Shown here: one piece after another, positions 33,801 through 45,800 of the stretch | Numbering within the stretch: position 1 is the stretch's first letter | Layout of the letters: every line of letters begins with the position of its first letter | From: Siderastrea siderea | Taxonomy: Eukaryota; Cnidaria; Anthozoa; Scleractinia; Rhizangiidae | Assembly (NCBI GenBank): GCA_964030785.1 | Contig: OZ034970.1 | Span: 43,200,335-43,264,334, forward strand | DNA length: 64,000 nucleotides | Direction of reading: 5' to 3' | Program-made: the position numbers and the translations under genes | Notes under the pieces: generated by a model | Told to the model about the DNA's origin: nothing | What the model saw: the letters and a program-made list of their open reading frames with translations, nothing else | Databases searched by the model: none

Positions 33801-36800
33801 AAAGGATAACCCTGGCTCAAATTATTTAAACTTAACAAATCTACTTTAATAAAATTTGACTAAAAAGTGGGTTTAGAGCGAATCATTTATAATATTTTTC
33901 AACTAACTGCAGCTAAGGCTATGTTGAGTTAGGAGGACCGATTCGCCAAAATTACGGTAGTTTTCCCTGTGCTTTATTTCGAAAACGAAGTCGGTGACCC
34001 CCCAGATAAGGTAACTTATAATCTGGCTGTAGCAAAAGCATGAAAAAAATCTGTGTTGTAGACGTTTTTCGCGCGAACGTCCTCAAGGAGATTTTTAAGG
34101 TAAATTTTTAAGACTTAGTTAAGGTATCTGGTGCGGACACTGTGTCATGGCTGGTGTGCACATGTGTTGATTTGGTGGAATGTAGTGCGACTATTTTCGC
34201 TACATCTAAAGGTAAAGTCGCACACGAGCCGAGGAGGCCCACACGGCCGGCGCTTATCCTGGTTTCTGTAGCATGAAGCAACTGAGAGTATTGTTCCCCC
34301 CCCCCCCCCCATCCGGATGGTGATTTTTGCGTTTTTTTCGCGATCCGAAAAATAAGTTCCCACAAAAATAAAATTACCACCAATTTTTTTTTCCGCAAAA
34401 ATTTACTCCACTGTAGAAATGACATACAAAAATACTGGTTTGAAGGAGAAAATGCCATAGGTAACTCGGTGGATAATACATCAAGTGGTACCCTAGTTAT
34501 TGTTGTAGTGACATCGACATCGATTAATCCGTCTTACATTCCCCTGTTGTTTTATCTGTATTTCGATTACACGTTCTCAAATAAAAAAAACGAAAATTCT
34601 ATCAGTTCCCTTTGAACGCGACCTTCAGAAAATCGCAAAAATTAATTCCCAGCAAGAAAAACCAGTCTCTTCCAATCGCACAAATTAGTTCCCGCAAAAC
34701 ACAAAAAATCGTCAATCTGCAATTAAACTCCCGCAAAAATTTAGTGCCACACGGTAGTCCATCGCAGGGTTACCCCCCCCCCCCCCCCAGCAGTATGTCG
34801 CCGGTACCCATTTATACACCTGGGTGGAGAGAGACAATGTGGGGTAAAGTTTCTTGTTAAGGAAACAACACGATGCAAGGGACTCGGCCTTGAACCACCG
34901 ACCTTCAGATCTGAAGTGCAACGCGCTCACCACTACACCACCGCGTCCCAATAAGTTTCGCTATAGGGTGATCATAATAAAGTAAGGAGTTACCTTGATT
35001 TGGTAACTGGGAGATTTGAACTTCTCTTTTTGAGTCCCAGTCTGAGAAAGAAAAATTGCTATTAACGCAGTGATAGTAATACAGGAACTCATCATATCTG
35101 ATAATAATAAAAACAGTTACAGTATTACAGTTAGCTAGCCAACCTGAGGCTTGGTTTGTCCTCCAACCATGTAGTGATACAACTGGTCTGCAATCTTCAA
35201 GTCTGCTACACTCGTAGCGTCATTGCCGTGCTGAAAAATACCAGCAGTTCTTTCTTAAAAGGGCTGTGTTACGGCATTTTTACTAGTATTGCTAGCCAAA
35301 CTAACTGGACTACCTTCCATCGCACACAAAATGTTTCCAAAATGAATACCAAGAGAGAAACTTCAAATGAATTTTCGAAGGGGGAACAACCCGTACATAT
35401 TCAGTCCTAGCAGTATGCAGTACGTTTGTCAAATGAACCTAGTTTAATGGCCTTAGCTCCCACGAGTCTCCTGTAGCTCAGTGATAGAGCATCTAGACTA
35501 GTAACCAGGTCATAGGTTCGAGTCCTGTTGGGAGAACTCGGATTTTTTTCCGAGTCGCCTGTGTCATTAACTGAATAAAACATCTTTCTCAACCCGTATA
35601 TACCTAATTCAATAAGGTTGCTTTGGGCATTGGGCAATTGCGCTTTGGGAAGCTATTGTTTGGCGGTCACTCAAGCAAAGCATTGCATTGTGTTCCGTAT
35701 GCCCAAATGCCCAAATGCCCAAATGCCCAATGACCAATTACTAAAGCAAGCTTTATTGAATTAGGTATATACCAAACAATAGGGGAAAAGGTTTTAGGGA
35801 AAAGGTTTCAGCGATGTTTCCAATAAATTAAAGCAGAACTTGAAAACAGTAGGTCGGGGTCAGGAAAGGTGTGCTTTAAGTCGTCAGTCATGAAATCAGA
35901 AGGTACAAATGTACGTGTCTCGATTAATTGGGCCCCTAGCCTAAACGTTTTTAGCCCAAGAGAACCCTAACGTCTTCATTTCGCGTGGATTTAATTTTCA
36001 GTAACTGTGCGCATCGTTCAAGGTTTGCGCAAATGTACATCTGCACAAACTGGTCCAAAGCAAGGAAACATGAAGGAATTATTGGTTGGCCAAAACACAG
36101 AGGGTTGGAGAGAGTAATGATAAGCGATACAGAAATGCTTTTTGTTGAGGATTTTTTTAAACCCCGGCAACAGAAGTTGTATATTTGTGAAACAAAAAGA
36201 TAAGACGAAATTTAATTTTGAGCTAGATTAATCACGCTAACTGCAGTTACTGTAACTATTTGGCATTGATTCCACACTCAACAACACCTAAGCTTCCTCT
36301 GCAAGAACTTAGTTCAAAAATGACCTGCAAATTTCACGAAAAAAATTTCACAACAAAAAAGCATGATTTCTTAACAATGTGCTAGAAACGCCAAAGCACA
36401 GGGACGCTACGCCCTGACGATCTACCGATTTTTATGGAAACTTTAACTGTTAGGTATAATTTACGAAAATTGACGTAAATGTTACGATTAATAGATGTAA
36501 TACCCCGCCGAATTTTCATTCTAAACACAACAAATTATTTTTGTAAGTTTTTTCTGATATCAATATAAAATTGTTGTTTTGTTCATGCGTATCAACCAAG
36601 GTTACCTCTAACATGACAAGACCTAGCGCCAGGCCTGCCGCGAGCGAGTAGGATTCTCTGTTAACCGCGTTTTCCATTTCAGGACCAGGTGGCCTTCCTG
36701 TCAATAATATTTAATTGTTTTCAACAAAATCTTGAAAGGAGGGATAGTGACAGAAGCGGTAAGAGAAGGGAGGAAGATGACAGAGAAGAGGTATGAATGG

Positions 36801-39800
36801 TGAGGGCAAAAAACACTCTCATATCCCCCTCTGTCTGACCTCTCTGTGATAGTCACGGGGGCTACATGTCGCACGCTTTAATATAACCATGCACTATGAA
36901 GGACGTCAGTGAAAAAAGTTTTATCGTTAACGAGTGGAGGCAAGGCCCCAGCGAAGAAAAATGTATCCACTTTTTCGAGCGCAGGTGTCTGAGGGTACTT
37001 AAACTAGCAATCAACTGTTTTAGAAAAGTTAAAGGGCTGACTTCAAGGGGCCTGCAATAAACTTGCAATCAACTTGCTATCCATTGCGTTGATTGCCAGC
37101 GGGGAACATTGACGACAAGAGTGGACAACAGAGACGAATGCACTTCCCAGCATCAATTTCGTTTGCCAGTTATCCATCACAGGCTTTTGAAAGTGCTTGT
37201 CTCGTCAGGTTTCCTCTGTAGCAGGTCATTTTTATGATATCCTTATTTGTCAACCACAGCCATATTCCTTCAGTTTTTTGGTATCTGGTGCAAATTACGC
37301 AAATGGCTCATTTAACAAGTAATTCTCATGTAGATGGAATCTCACCAATCTCAGAGAGGAGCACTTCTGCCATTCTCCGCTGTGCAGTGCCCTGGTAAAG
37401 AAGACCCACCCCTAATATGGCTGCCACCTGAGCTGAGTGCGGGACATCAAGCTCTGCAGAAGTTGGCGGCAAAAGAGCGTCAATGTGAATGCTCAGCATT
37501 TTAGTGGTGGTCACGTCCATAGTGCCGCGCCTGCAATTGAGAGAGATTGAAAAAAGAACTCGCTGACTCTTCATCTCAAACAGGTCTCCATTTTATATGA
37601 GTGTCTGTCTTAAAGACGTGTCTAAGTTACAGGTGCCAGTTTAAGGGAGAAATGACTATCTTACAGGTGTCTCTGTTAGGGAAGTGTCTATCATAGATAA
37701 GTTCTGGTCCCAGAGAAAAGTCTGTCTTAGAGAGGTATCGATCTTGGCAGTGTCTTTGCGAAAGAGGGGTCTGACTTGGAAAGATCTCAGCTCTGTCTTG
37801 GAGCTTGGTGTCTGTCTGAGTGACCTGTCTGGTTTAGAGGACTGTCTGACTTGACGGGATGTCTGTCTTCGACATGTATCTTTTTATGGGAAGTTTCTGT
37901 GTTAGAGAAGTGCCCGTCTTGGCGTAAGTGTATACCGGTATCAAGAAAAGGAAAAATGTATGGAAAGCAGACATCAACTCCAAATGGAAAACAATGAACC
38001 ACTAAATAAATCCGTGACATGTTAATTTAGAACCACGCAAACTTTGAAAACATTCTGCGGAGGGATTCTGAAATTAGAAACAGAACTGAAAGCATCAGGG
38101 GCTCTATGTTAGGAAAGGCATGGAGTGAGAGAATGTGCAGGCAGTTATATTTAAGAAAACACTCACTTCGCAGCTGCTGTGCCGAGGAGAAGTCCCACGG
38201 TAGTCAACTCATGTCCCTAATTACAAAGAAAATGAGGAACTTGTTAAGTTCCAAAAGCGATCACTAAACATTACCTAAAAGTTTTAAATAAAAAAAGGTT
38301 TATTTTGGACGAGCTCTTATTGCTAAAAAACCGTCTTTCATAACTTCACAGCCTTCTGAATCTACCACACTATCAACGTATTTACTAATGCTACGATCAG
38401 TTGATACGAATAAGTAAAGCGAGTTATACCCATTGTCACCTCTCCTGTAGAAAATGTCCATTAAAAAAAATTCTCACTTACACAAGTGGTCATACAGATT
38501 CATGAAGGACAAGCAACATTGTAAATAGTTTGAACCCAGGGGCCCGTTTCTCGAAAATCTATAGAATGGTGGAGTAGCTTTTAGCCCGCAAACCACCTCG
38601 ACTTGTTTCGTCAACTTATAATTTTCCTTCTAAGCTTTAAAAACCAACAAAATTTGAATCTTTAAGGTAAATTTTGCACTCATAAAATAGCTTTTCCGGG
38701 CCCGAAAAGGTATTGGAACTTTCGAGGAACGGGGCCCAGGAGTCATATCATAGGTCCGTAAATTATGATCGTTCGGGTGAGTGTAGTCCTGAGAAGGACT
38801 GTTTGTGATGACATTGACTGACGTTTCGGAAGTTGTCATTACAGAGTGAAGCAATGTTCTCACCTTACACAAGTAGTCGTGGAGATTCATATAAGACAAA
38901 CTGTTGAGGTGTCCACTAAGGCCAAGAGCCATAAGAAAACCAGCATGTTCTTCTGTCAACTGATTGTTTCTTGGCTTGTTATAAACTATCCACGTACTGT
39001 CAATCTGTCAGAAAAAGCAGAAGAAAGTTTAGCTGGAAGTGTAACAACTATTATAACGCGCCTCCTCTAGATCATGATTTGGTGACAATGGGAAAAGAGC
39101 CGAAAGAGTGGACGTTTATTCAGTAAAACATTCTTAATCTCTAGTTAACTTTTGCTAGGACTTATCCCCTGAAAACGAAAAGCGACACGTCTGTTAGTTG
39201 AGAGTGCCAACAACGTCAAACTGACAAAGAACTGTCTATTTTAAATTAGAGTTTCCAAAGTTCACTAGAAGGTCTAAAGTCAAGGAATTTAAGCAGGTTA
39301 AGAGAAGTGAAATCCTTGCCCGTTTAAAGAAGTTTGAAACAGGTTTTATATGAGTTTTTTTTTTTTAAGATAAAATGAAAGGCAACCAGCAAGTAAAGGA
39401 AATAAGGCAACAAGAAAATGACAGAAAAAAAATTAGCACAGAAGACTATCATTGACGCAAAAGATGATCATTGAAATATTCGTAAAATCTTGAAACGTTG
39501 TAAAACGCAGAACATCATACATTTTGAACAATTCGCAGTGCAACTTGTTCGCTGCAAGTCAGCTCGGAAAGCAGGAGTGATGCACATGCAATTTCTTCTA
39601 ACACTTTAAGCCTTGATATAAAAATGAATATTCTCCTTACTGTTCTCCATACATTTCTTATGAAACTAGTAAGGAGAATTTGCCTAAATATCATGACATC
39701 TTATCCTTGGTTATCACTTTCTTTATTCTCATCACTTGAATGTTTGAACAAGTATTGACAATGTAAAGATAAATTTCATTTTCATCACTGCAAGGGCTTA

Positions 39801-42800
39801 AAGACTTAAAACCCATCTCGCAGTGGTGTTGAGCTGCAAGACAAATCTCTTCCAGTAACAACACCTTGTGGGCCGCCTGACCACAAGCCTGATGATCCAT
39901 GCTTTATAATAGTCCTTTTCTAGTAGTTTCCGCCATGTTGGCGGAGGTGCAACCCAGGCATTAGACTTGCCCACAAGTCGAGCTCAGAGTTTTTTTTTTT
40001 TTGGAAGCGCGATTTCGGAAGCGTGAAACCCCAAAAAACCGAGCCCGAGGGAGCGGGCCTACCACCGGAACCGGAAATGAGAAGCGAAGGACGTTTGAGA
40101 AAGTCTACCCAGGCATCAAATACAGTTTTAGACAGGGAAGAAACGCAATCCAATATCAAATAATTTCCGCAAATTTTCAATTTTTTAAAGTATGGGAATT
40201 GTAAACTTAAAGTACTAGGGTATATGGTTTACTAATCAAATTTGAAGGACGTAAGTGTAGCAGAAGGCCAGCAGGCGCAATTGTAAATTCCCCATACATT
40301 TGTCAAAAAAAAAACCTTTTTAAACGGTCCTTCCTAGATCACACCCTCAGACTTAATCAGTAAAAACTTTTCCTGGTGTCTTAAGTTTGCTACTCATAAA
40401 AGGTCCATCACTGAAATTCTACGAGAATTATTTGCCAGAAGATTCTTTTTTTTTTCTTTCATACATGCATTGCCCTTCGCGCTATGTTTGCACCACCGCC
40501 AACATGGCGGGACAAGCCTCGAAAAGCTCTACTGGTGTTCACCTGCGATATTCCCTGTGCGATCCTGAGTCCTGCTGCCACTCCATTGTGGAACTGAGGC
40601 CACATCTTCATATCCACTGGTGTTTCCACGTGTTCTAAACCAACTGTTGTGTTTCTAACCGCGATAAAAATAATATAAAACCTCAGAATCTGTAGCTGCG
40701 AAACACTATTCACAAGATGTTCTTAGTCAATTATGTAACATCTTTATTGTCTCCTATTGGAGAAAATGGCTATTGATTCGTTTTCCAAGTCCAGCCATTG
40801 TTCCTTCTTCTTTTCATGTGGTTATTATAACCATACCTTTGTTTTAATTCAACAGCTCCTTGCAACTTTTGATGGCAAAATTTCTCTATTTTTTTTTTTA
40901 ACTTCATTCTATTTGTCGTGAGTATAAGAACTCAAGTATACACATTCACACATACACGTTATTATACTTCAGGGCTTTTCAGAAGTACTTACAAAAATGA
41001 TAAATAAATAAATAAATATAAATAACCTAAAAAGGTAAATAAAAACAAGAATACAAATAACCTAATATGCAAATAAATTATAAATATGAAATAACTAATA
41101 TAGACTAAAATATAAAATTCTAATTATTAAGAAATTCGTTCAAAAGCTTTCTTCGCATTGCCAACTTGAAAATGTTAACATTTTTACAGAATTTAAGTTC
41201 ATCAGGTAGGTCATTCCAAAGCTTAACTTCTTGGTTATAAAAAGAGCGCTGATCTGCGGTTGTTTTAAGAGGCGGAATATCTAATAACTGAGAGCTCCTA
41301 GTTTGACGGCCTGAAATGCTAAATCGTTTGACAAACCTATCCGCTAAATAACCTGGGGCCATTCCATTCATACACTTAAAAACTAGAATAGCTTTCCTAA
41401 GATATAACTGCTTTCTAATTGGTAACCACTTAAGTTTCTAATTGGTAACCACTTAAGTATCAATTTTCAGTCCGATCAGCCATGGGAGTCAGTCACCCCT
41501 GTCAATTTGCGCACTTTCGTTTGAGACTCAAATCAGTAAGTTAAACCAAAGAGGCACTCTTGAAAAGATACATCATAATCAGGGACTCGAGACGTTTTCA
41601 TGAAAACTCTAGATTATCACGGACTGAAAATTCCGCAACGAAAAATCTCGGTTACAACTCCACCCTTTCCACCTGGTTATAGGCCCACTAGTTTGCCGGC
41701 ATTAACTCATCAAGCCCCAATATCAACATGCATGTTCTCTTTACTGTTCTCCATATAAATCTTATGCTACTATTTGGGAGAATTTCATTAAACATCAAGA
41801 CATTTCATCTTTAGTCATCATTCCCTTTATTCTCAAGGCCTGCATGTTTGATATTGTAAGGAGAAATAAGATGCTTGTCACTGTTGGGGCTTTTTAAATA
41901 TCTTTCTGGTCATACCCCCACCAAGAAGAAACAAGCAAAACGTCAGAGGCAAAATTTTAAGTTTTTAAAGTTACACTAAATCGATTAAAATAGCGGTTCA
42001 TTTCTACAATTTTTTAGCTTACCAACCGAAAATCCCCCAAGGGCTTTTCACTAGGATATTAAGGTACCTGATCTGCTGATACTGTGGGCTCTAACTTTAA
42101 AAATAAGCTGTTGACTCCTATACGGTAGGAAAGGACTGAGTGACTTAAATTTTTTTATCACCTTGGAGGAGCCCGGCCTGTGAGATCCAATGGTGGAATT
42201 GGAAGAGTTTCTGTCAACACTGGATGAGAGGTCGCCATAGTGAACATGCCTCTACAAAACAGAATCACGTTTAAACCTATTAAGGCAAATCTTCATGCAT
42301 GAAAACATGTTGTTCTTAAGTAACACAAAAACGTAGAACAAAGTTTATTGTGAGCAGTATATCATAAACACAATCAACAGCAAGAACCGTAAATTTTAGT
42401 AGGCAAAGATTAGTTACTTCTTTGGCCCCGTTGCACTATGTGACCTTACACTGCTTGGCTCTTGGGAACCCTGAGAATCGCAAGGTCCACAACCACACCT
42501 TTGTAGGTGAAGACGTATTGATCAGCGGCTTCCGATTTTCGAAAGCAGTTGTGAGACAATTTGCTAACGTGTTTTCTTTGTGATGATGTACGGAAAAAGG
42601 TGAGAGCGCCACTGGGCAAGTTTTTGAAACTACTACAAAAAAGGAAAGATAAAGTCCCACGGTCATAAAGGGCCACAACTGCCAGCACTTCATGTTAGGT
42701 AACATGTAAGCACCACGAGCATTACTAATCCCTAAGGCTTGGTACCCACTAGAGACGTAACGATCATAAAATTAATCATAATCATAACAATAAACATAAG

Positions 42801-45800
42801 GTTCTTATGATCTAGTGGGAACCGGTATCTTTAAGGACGACATAATCATAACCAAAGACATAATCATAAGAAAATGGTCGATCAATTTCTTATGATTATG
42901 ATTATGTCTATCGTTAGCGCATTTATGATTATGTTTCAGTTAGGCGTTCCCACTCGGACATAAGCGACATAACAGCGTTATGTTTGTGCTTATGATTATG
43001 ATTATGATCGTTATGTCGCTAGTGGGTACCAAGCCTAAATGGAAAGAATACTTAAAAAATGCAGCAGAGTTTATAACAATAATAATAATAAAATATTTAT
43101 ATAGCGCCAATATCCTAAAAGTTCAAAAGCGCTTTACAGAAGTAACGTTAAAAATATTAAAAACACTATTAAAAAAATAAATATAAAAATAGTTAAAAAG
43201 TTACAAATTTCTTGACTAAGGGAACAACAAGACCTGTAGCAGAGACCACGACACGAGCCTTTGAGCATCTGGTGCAAAATCCGACAAGCTTATCACAGTG
43301 CTATCACTTACAGAAAGTCTACAAGCACGCATACCTTCCCACTGGTAAAGCCATGGTTCTTTTACACATCATAAGAAGACGAGTCTCTTGTTCCTGGATA
43401 AAATCGTGGTCACTGAAAATCAAATCAACAGCTTTAAGTGGTCAATGATTTCCAAATGAACCCGCATGGCACTAAATTTTTGCGGGTTCAGAGTTTTGCG
43501 CGTTTTCACGATCCGCAAAAATAAGTTACCGCGAAAAAAGGTTCCCGCAAAAATTTACTCCACTGTCGAAATTATATACAAGCATCAACGCCTTTAACAT
43601 GTAATGTAAAATCATGTTGGTGCCCATTTACAGAAACAAAACGAAATTAGAAACAAAGCATTCAGAAATAAAACGATGAAATTAAAGTCGGTACTCTAAA
43701 GGTATTTAGCTGTTAAAAGCTTAAAAGAAAAGGATCATCTGAATGTACTCCATTGATTAACGTGTTATACATGTGCAAGTTGTTCACCTGCATTTGATGG
43801 TTTGTACTAAAAAAAAAGAGAGAATGTTATAATTCCAAATAGAAGGCGACTTCCTGAAAATCGCAAAAATTAATTCCCAGCAAGAAAAATCAGTTTTTCT
43901 CAATCGCAAAAATTAGTTCCCGCAAAACACACAAAAAAATTGCCCATTCGCAAAATAAACTCCCGCCAAAATCTAGCGCTACACGGCATGACCTCGCTTG
44001 CTACAAGTCTCTCAGTAGCTCAGTGGTTAAAGCGTCCGACTGGTTTACGGAAGGTCCTGGGTTCGACTCCCGTCGGGCGACAAGCGACAAGCTGAATACA
44101 ACATCTTTCTTACTTCTTCCAATGTTGATAAAAACAACTTTCACGTGAACAGTCACAATTTACCATTCAGAACTCAGCTATGTTACAAAACTCCAACAAA
44201 GGGAGAGACAAGTCATTTGACCGCATACAAAGTATGTAGCGACACACATTTATAAGTCGGTGAAGTATGATCGTCCGGGTGAGTGTAGTCCTGAGAAGGA
44301 CTGTTTGTGATGACATTGACTGATGTTTCAACAACCTGAGCGAAAGTCATCATCAGAATCAAGTCTTGACTCTGTTGCTGACTTTCGCTCCAGTTGTCGA
44401 AACCACAGTCAATAGCGACCTCCAGATCTGACTACGAGTACGTGATTGAGTACGATTGTGACTTTCGAATTTCAAAACAGCTACGTTCCCAGAGACCTCA
44501 CTCTTTTATATTGCTGTCCAGTAGAAAAGGATGCTATGCAAATGATAATAATGTGACAGGTGATAATCTAAAGCCAACAGCTGTTAGTGAAAGCAAAGCT
44601 ACCATCGTTGTATAATAGGAGACTGCAGGACATATGTATTCTAATGTATAAGGTTAAACATAATTTGTGTCCACGGACTATTTGTGACATGTTTCTGACC
44701 AACAGCCACGCTTACAATTTACGGCACAAAGATTCTTATCAACCTAGTTTAAACACAGTTACGCACGGAAAACACTCAATTCGATACCTAGGTCCAAGAC
44801 TTTGGAGCAAGATACCAAGCAAGGACAGATCGGCTCCCAGTCTTAAGCAGTTTAAGACCCGGATACGCAGTCTTGATTTAAGTAGCATTTTAGATGGATG
44901 TAGTGGCTGCTACCTTTGCAATTCGTTATTTTTTTATTTTTTTATTACGATTTTAATTACAAGATTTTAGAATTTTTTATAATTATAAATGGAGTTTTTT
45001 GTAGTATGTATGTTGTGTGAGTAATCATTAGTAGTTTTTAATTCTAACTCTTAGTATTCTAGTGTTAACTCTATGCTAATTCGTTTTGTATTTTTAGATT
45101 GTATTTTAGAAAGTTAGGTGTCCTCTATTAGCAGTGGGAAATCCCCTCTGCTAGATTCTTGTTTGACACGGTAATAAAGTCATTATTATTATTGAAAAGT
45201 CGTGCTCGTACTCGTAGTCCGATCTGAAGGTTGCTAATGTCATCACAAACGGTCCTTCCTAGGACTACACTCACCTGGACGATCATACTTCATTGACTAT
45301 CGATAAGACTCCTGGGTTCAAACCATTTACAGCGTTACAAATCATTTAATTAATTAGTTTTAAGGACATACCTGACTTCAGGCTTTTGTACAACACTGAC
45401 TGTAACAGGTTTAGACGACTGTAGTAGTCTTCTTATTTCCTGAACCCTCAGGTCTTTACCAAATCGTAATCTTAATATCTGAAAGATAAGGTGATACAAT
45501 TACCCACAAGGTTGATTGTAAGCATGTACATCTGATTTGTAGTAAGCCTGGTGGGTGGATCGGTTGATCTATTGGTTGTAGGTTACTGATGGTTAGTGTT
45601 AGTTAAGTGGGAGAAATTCGTGAGAGAGATACTCGAGGGAGCTTAAGTTTAAAGCACTGCAAATGACAGGAGTCATGTCACTCTTTTCGCCGTTTTGAAC
45701 CCTGAACTTTACACCAACCAACCATGCTCTTTGACCCTCTTCGCAAATAGTGTCCAGCAATCTGGGAGCTAACCCCACAATCCCTTTTGTCGGTAAGGAA

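Larger units (their letters stand above)
44262..45292. mobile_element. Penelope-like terminal-repeat palindrome enclosing a CR1-like fragment
   Basis: The left end GAAGTATGATCGTCCGGGTG and the right end (reverse complement GAAGTATGATCGTCCAGGTG) are inverted and share GAGTGTAGTCCT and GTTTGTGATGACATT. The left arm is longer and contains a second, inverted unit with a hammerhead-like core. Between the arms is a retrotransposon 3' fragment. No clear target duplication. Confidence 0.7.

Noticed and set aside
42436..42705. Minus-strand frames of 80-89 codons as an ANAPC1 exon
   Set aside because: No similarity to APC1; exons W11 and W12 on either side join directly in phase and in conserved sequence.
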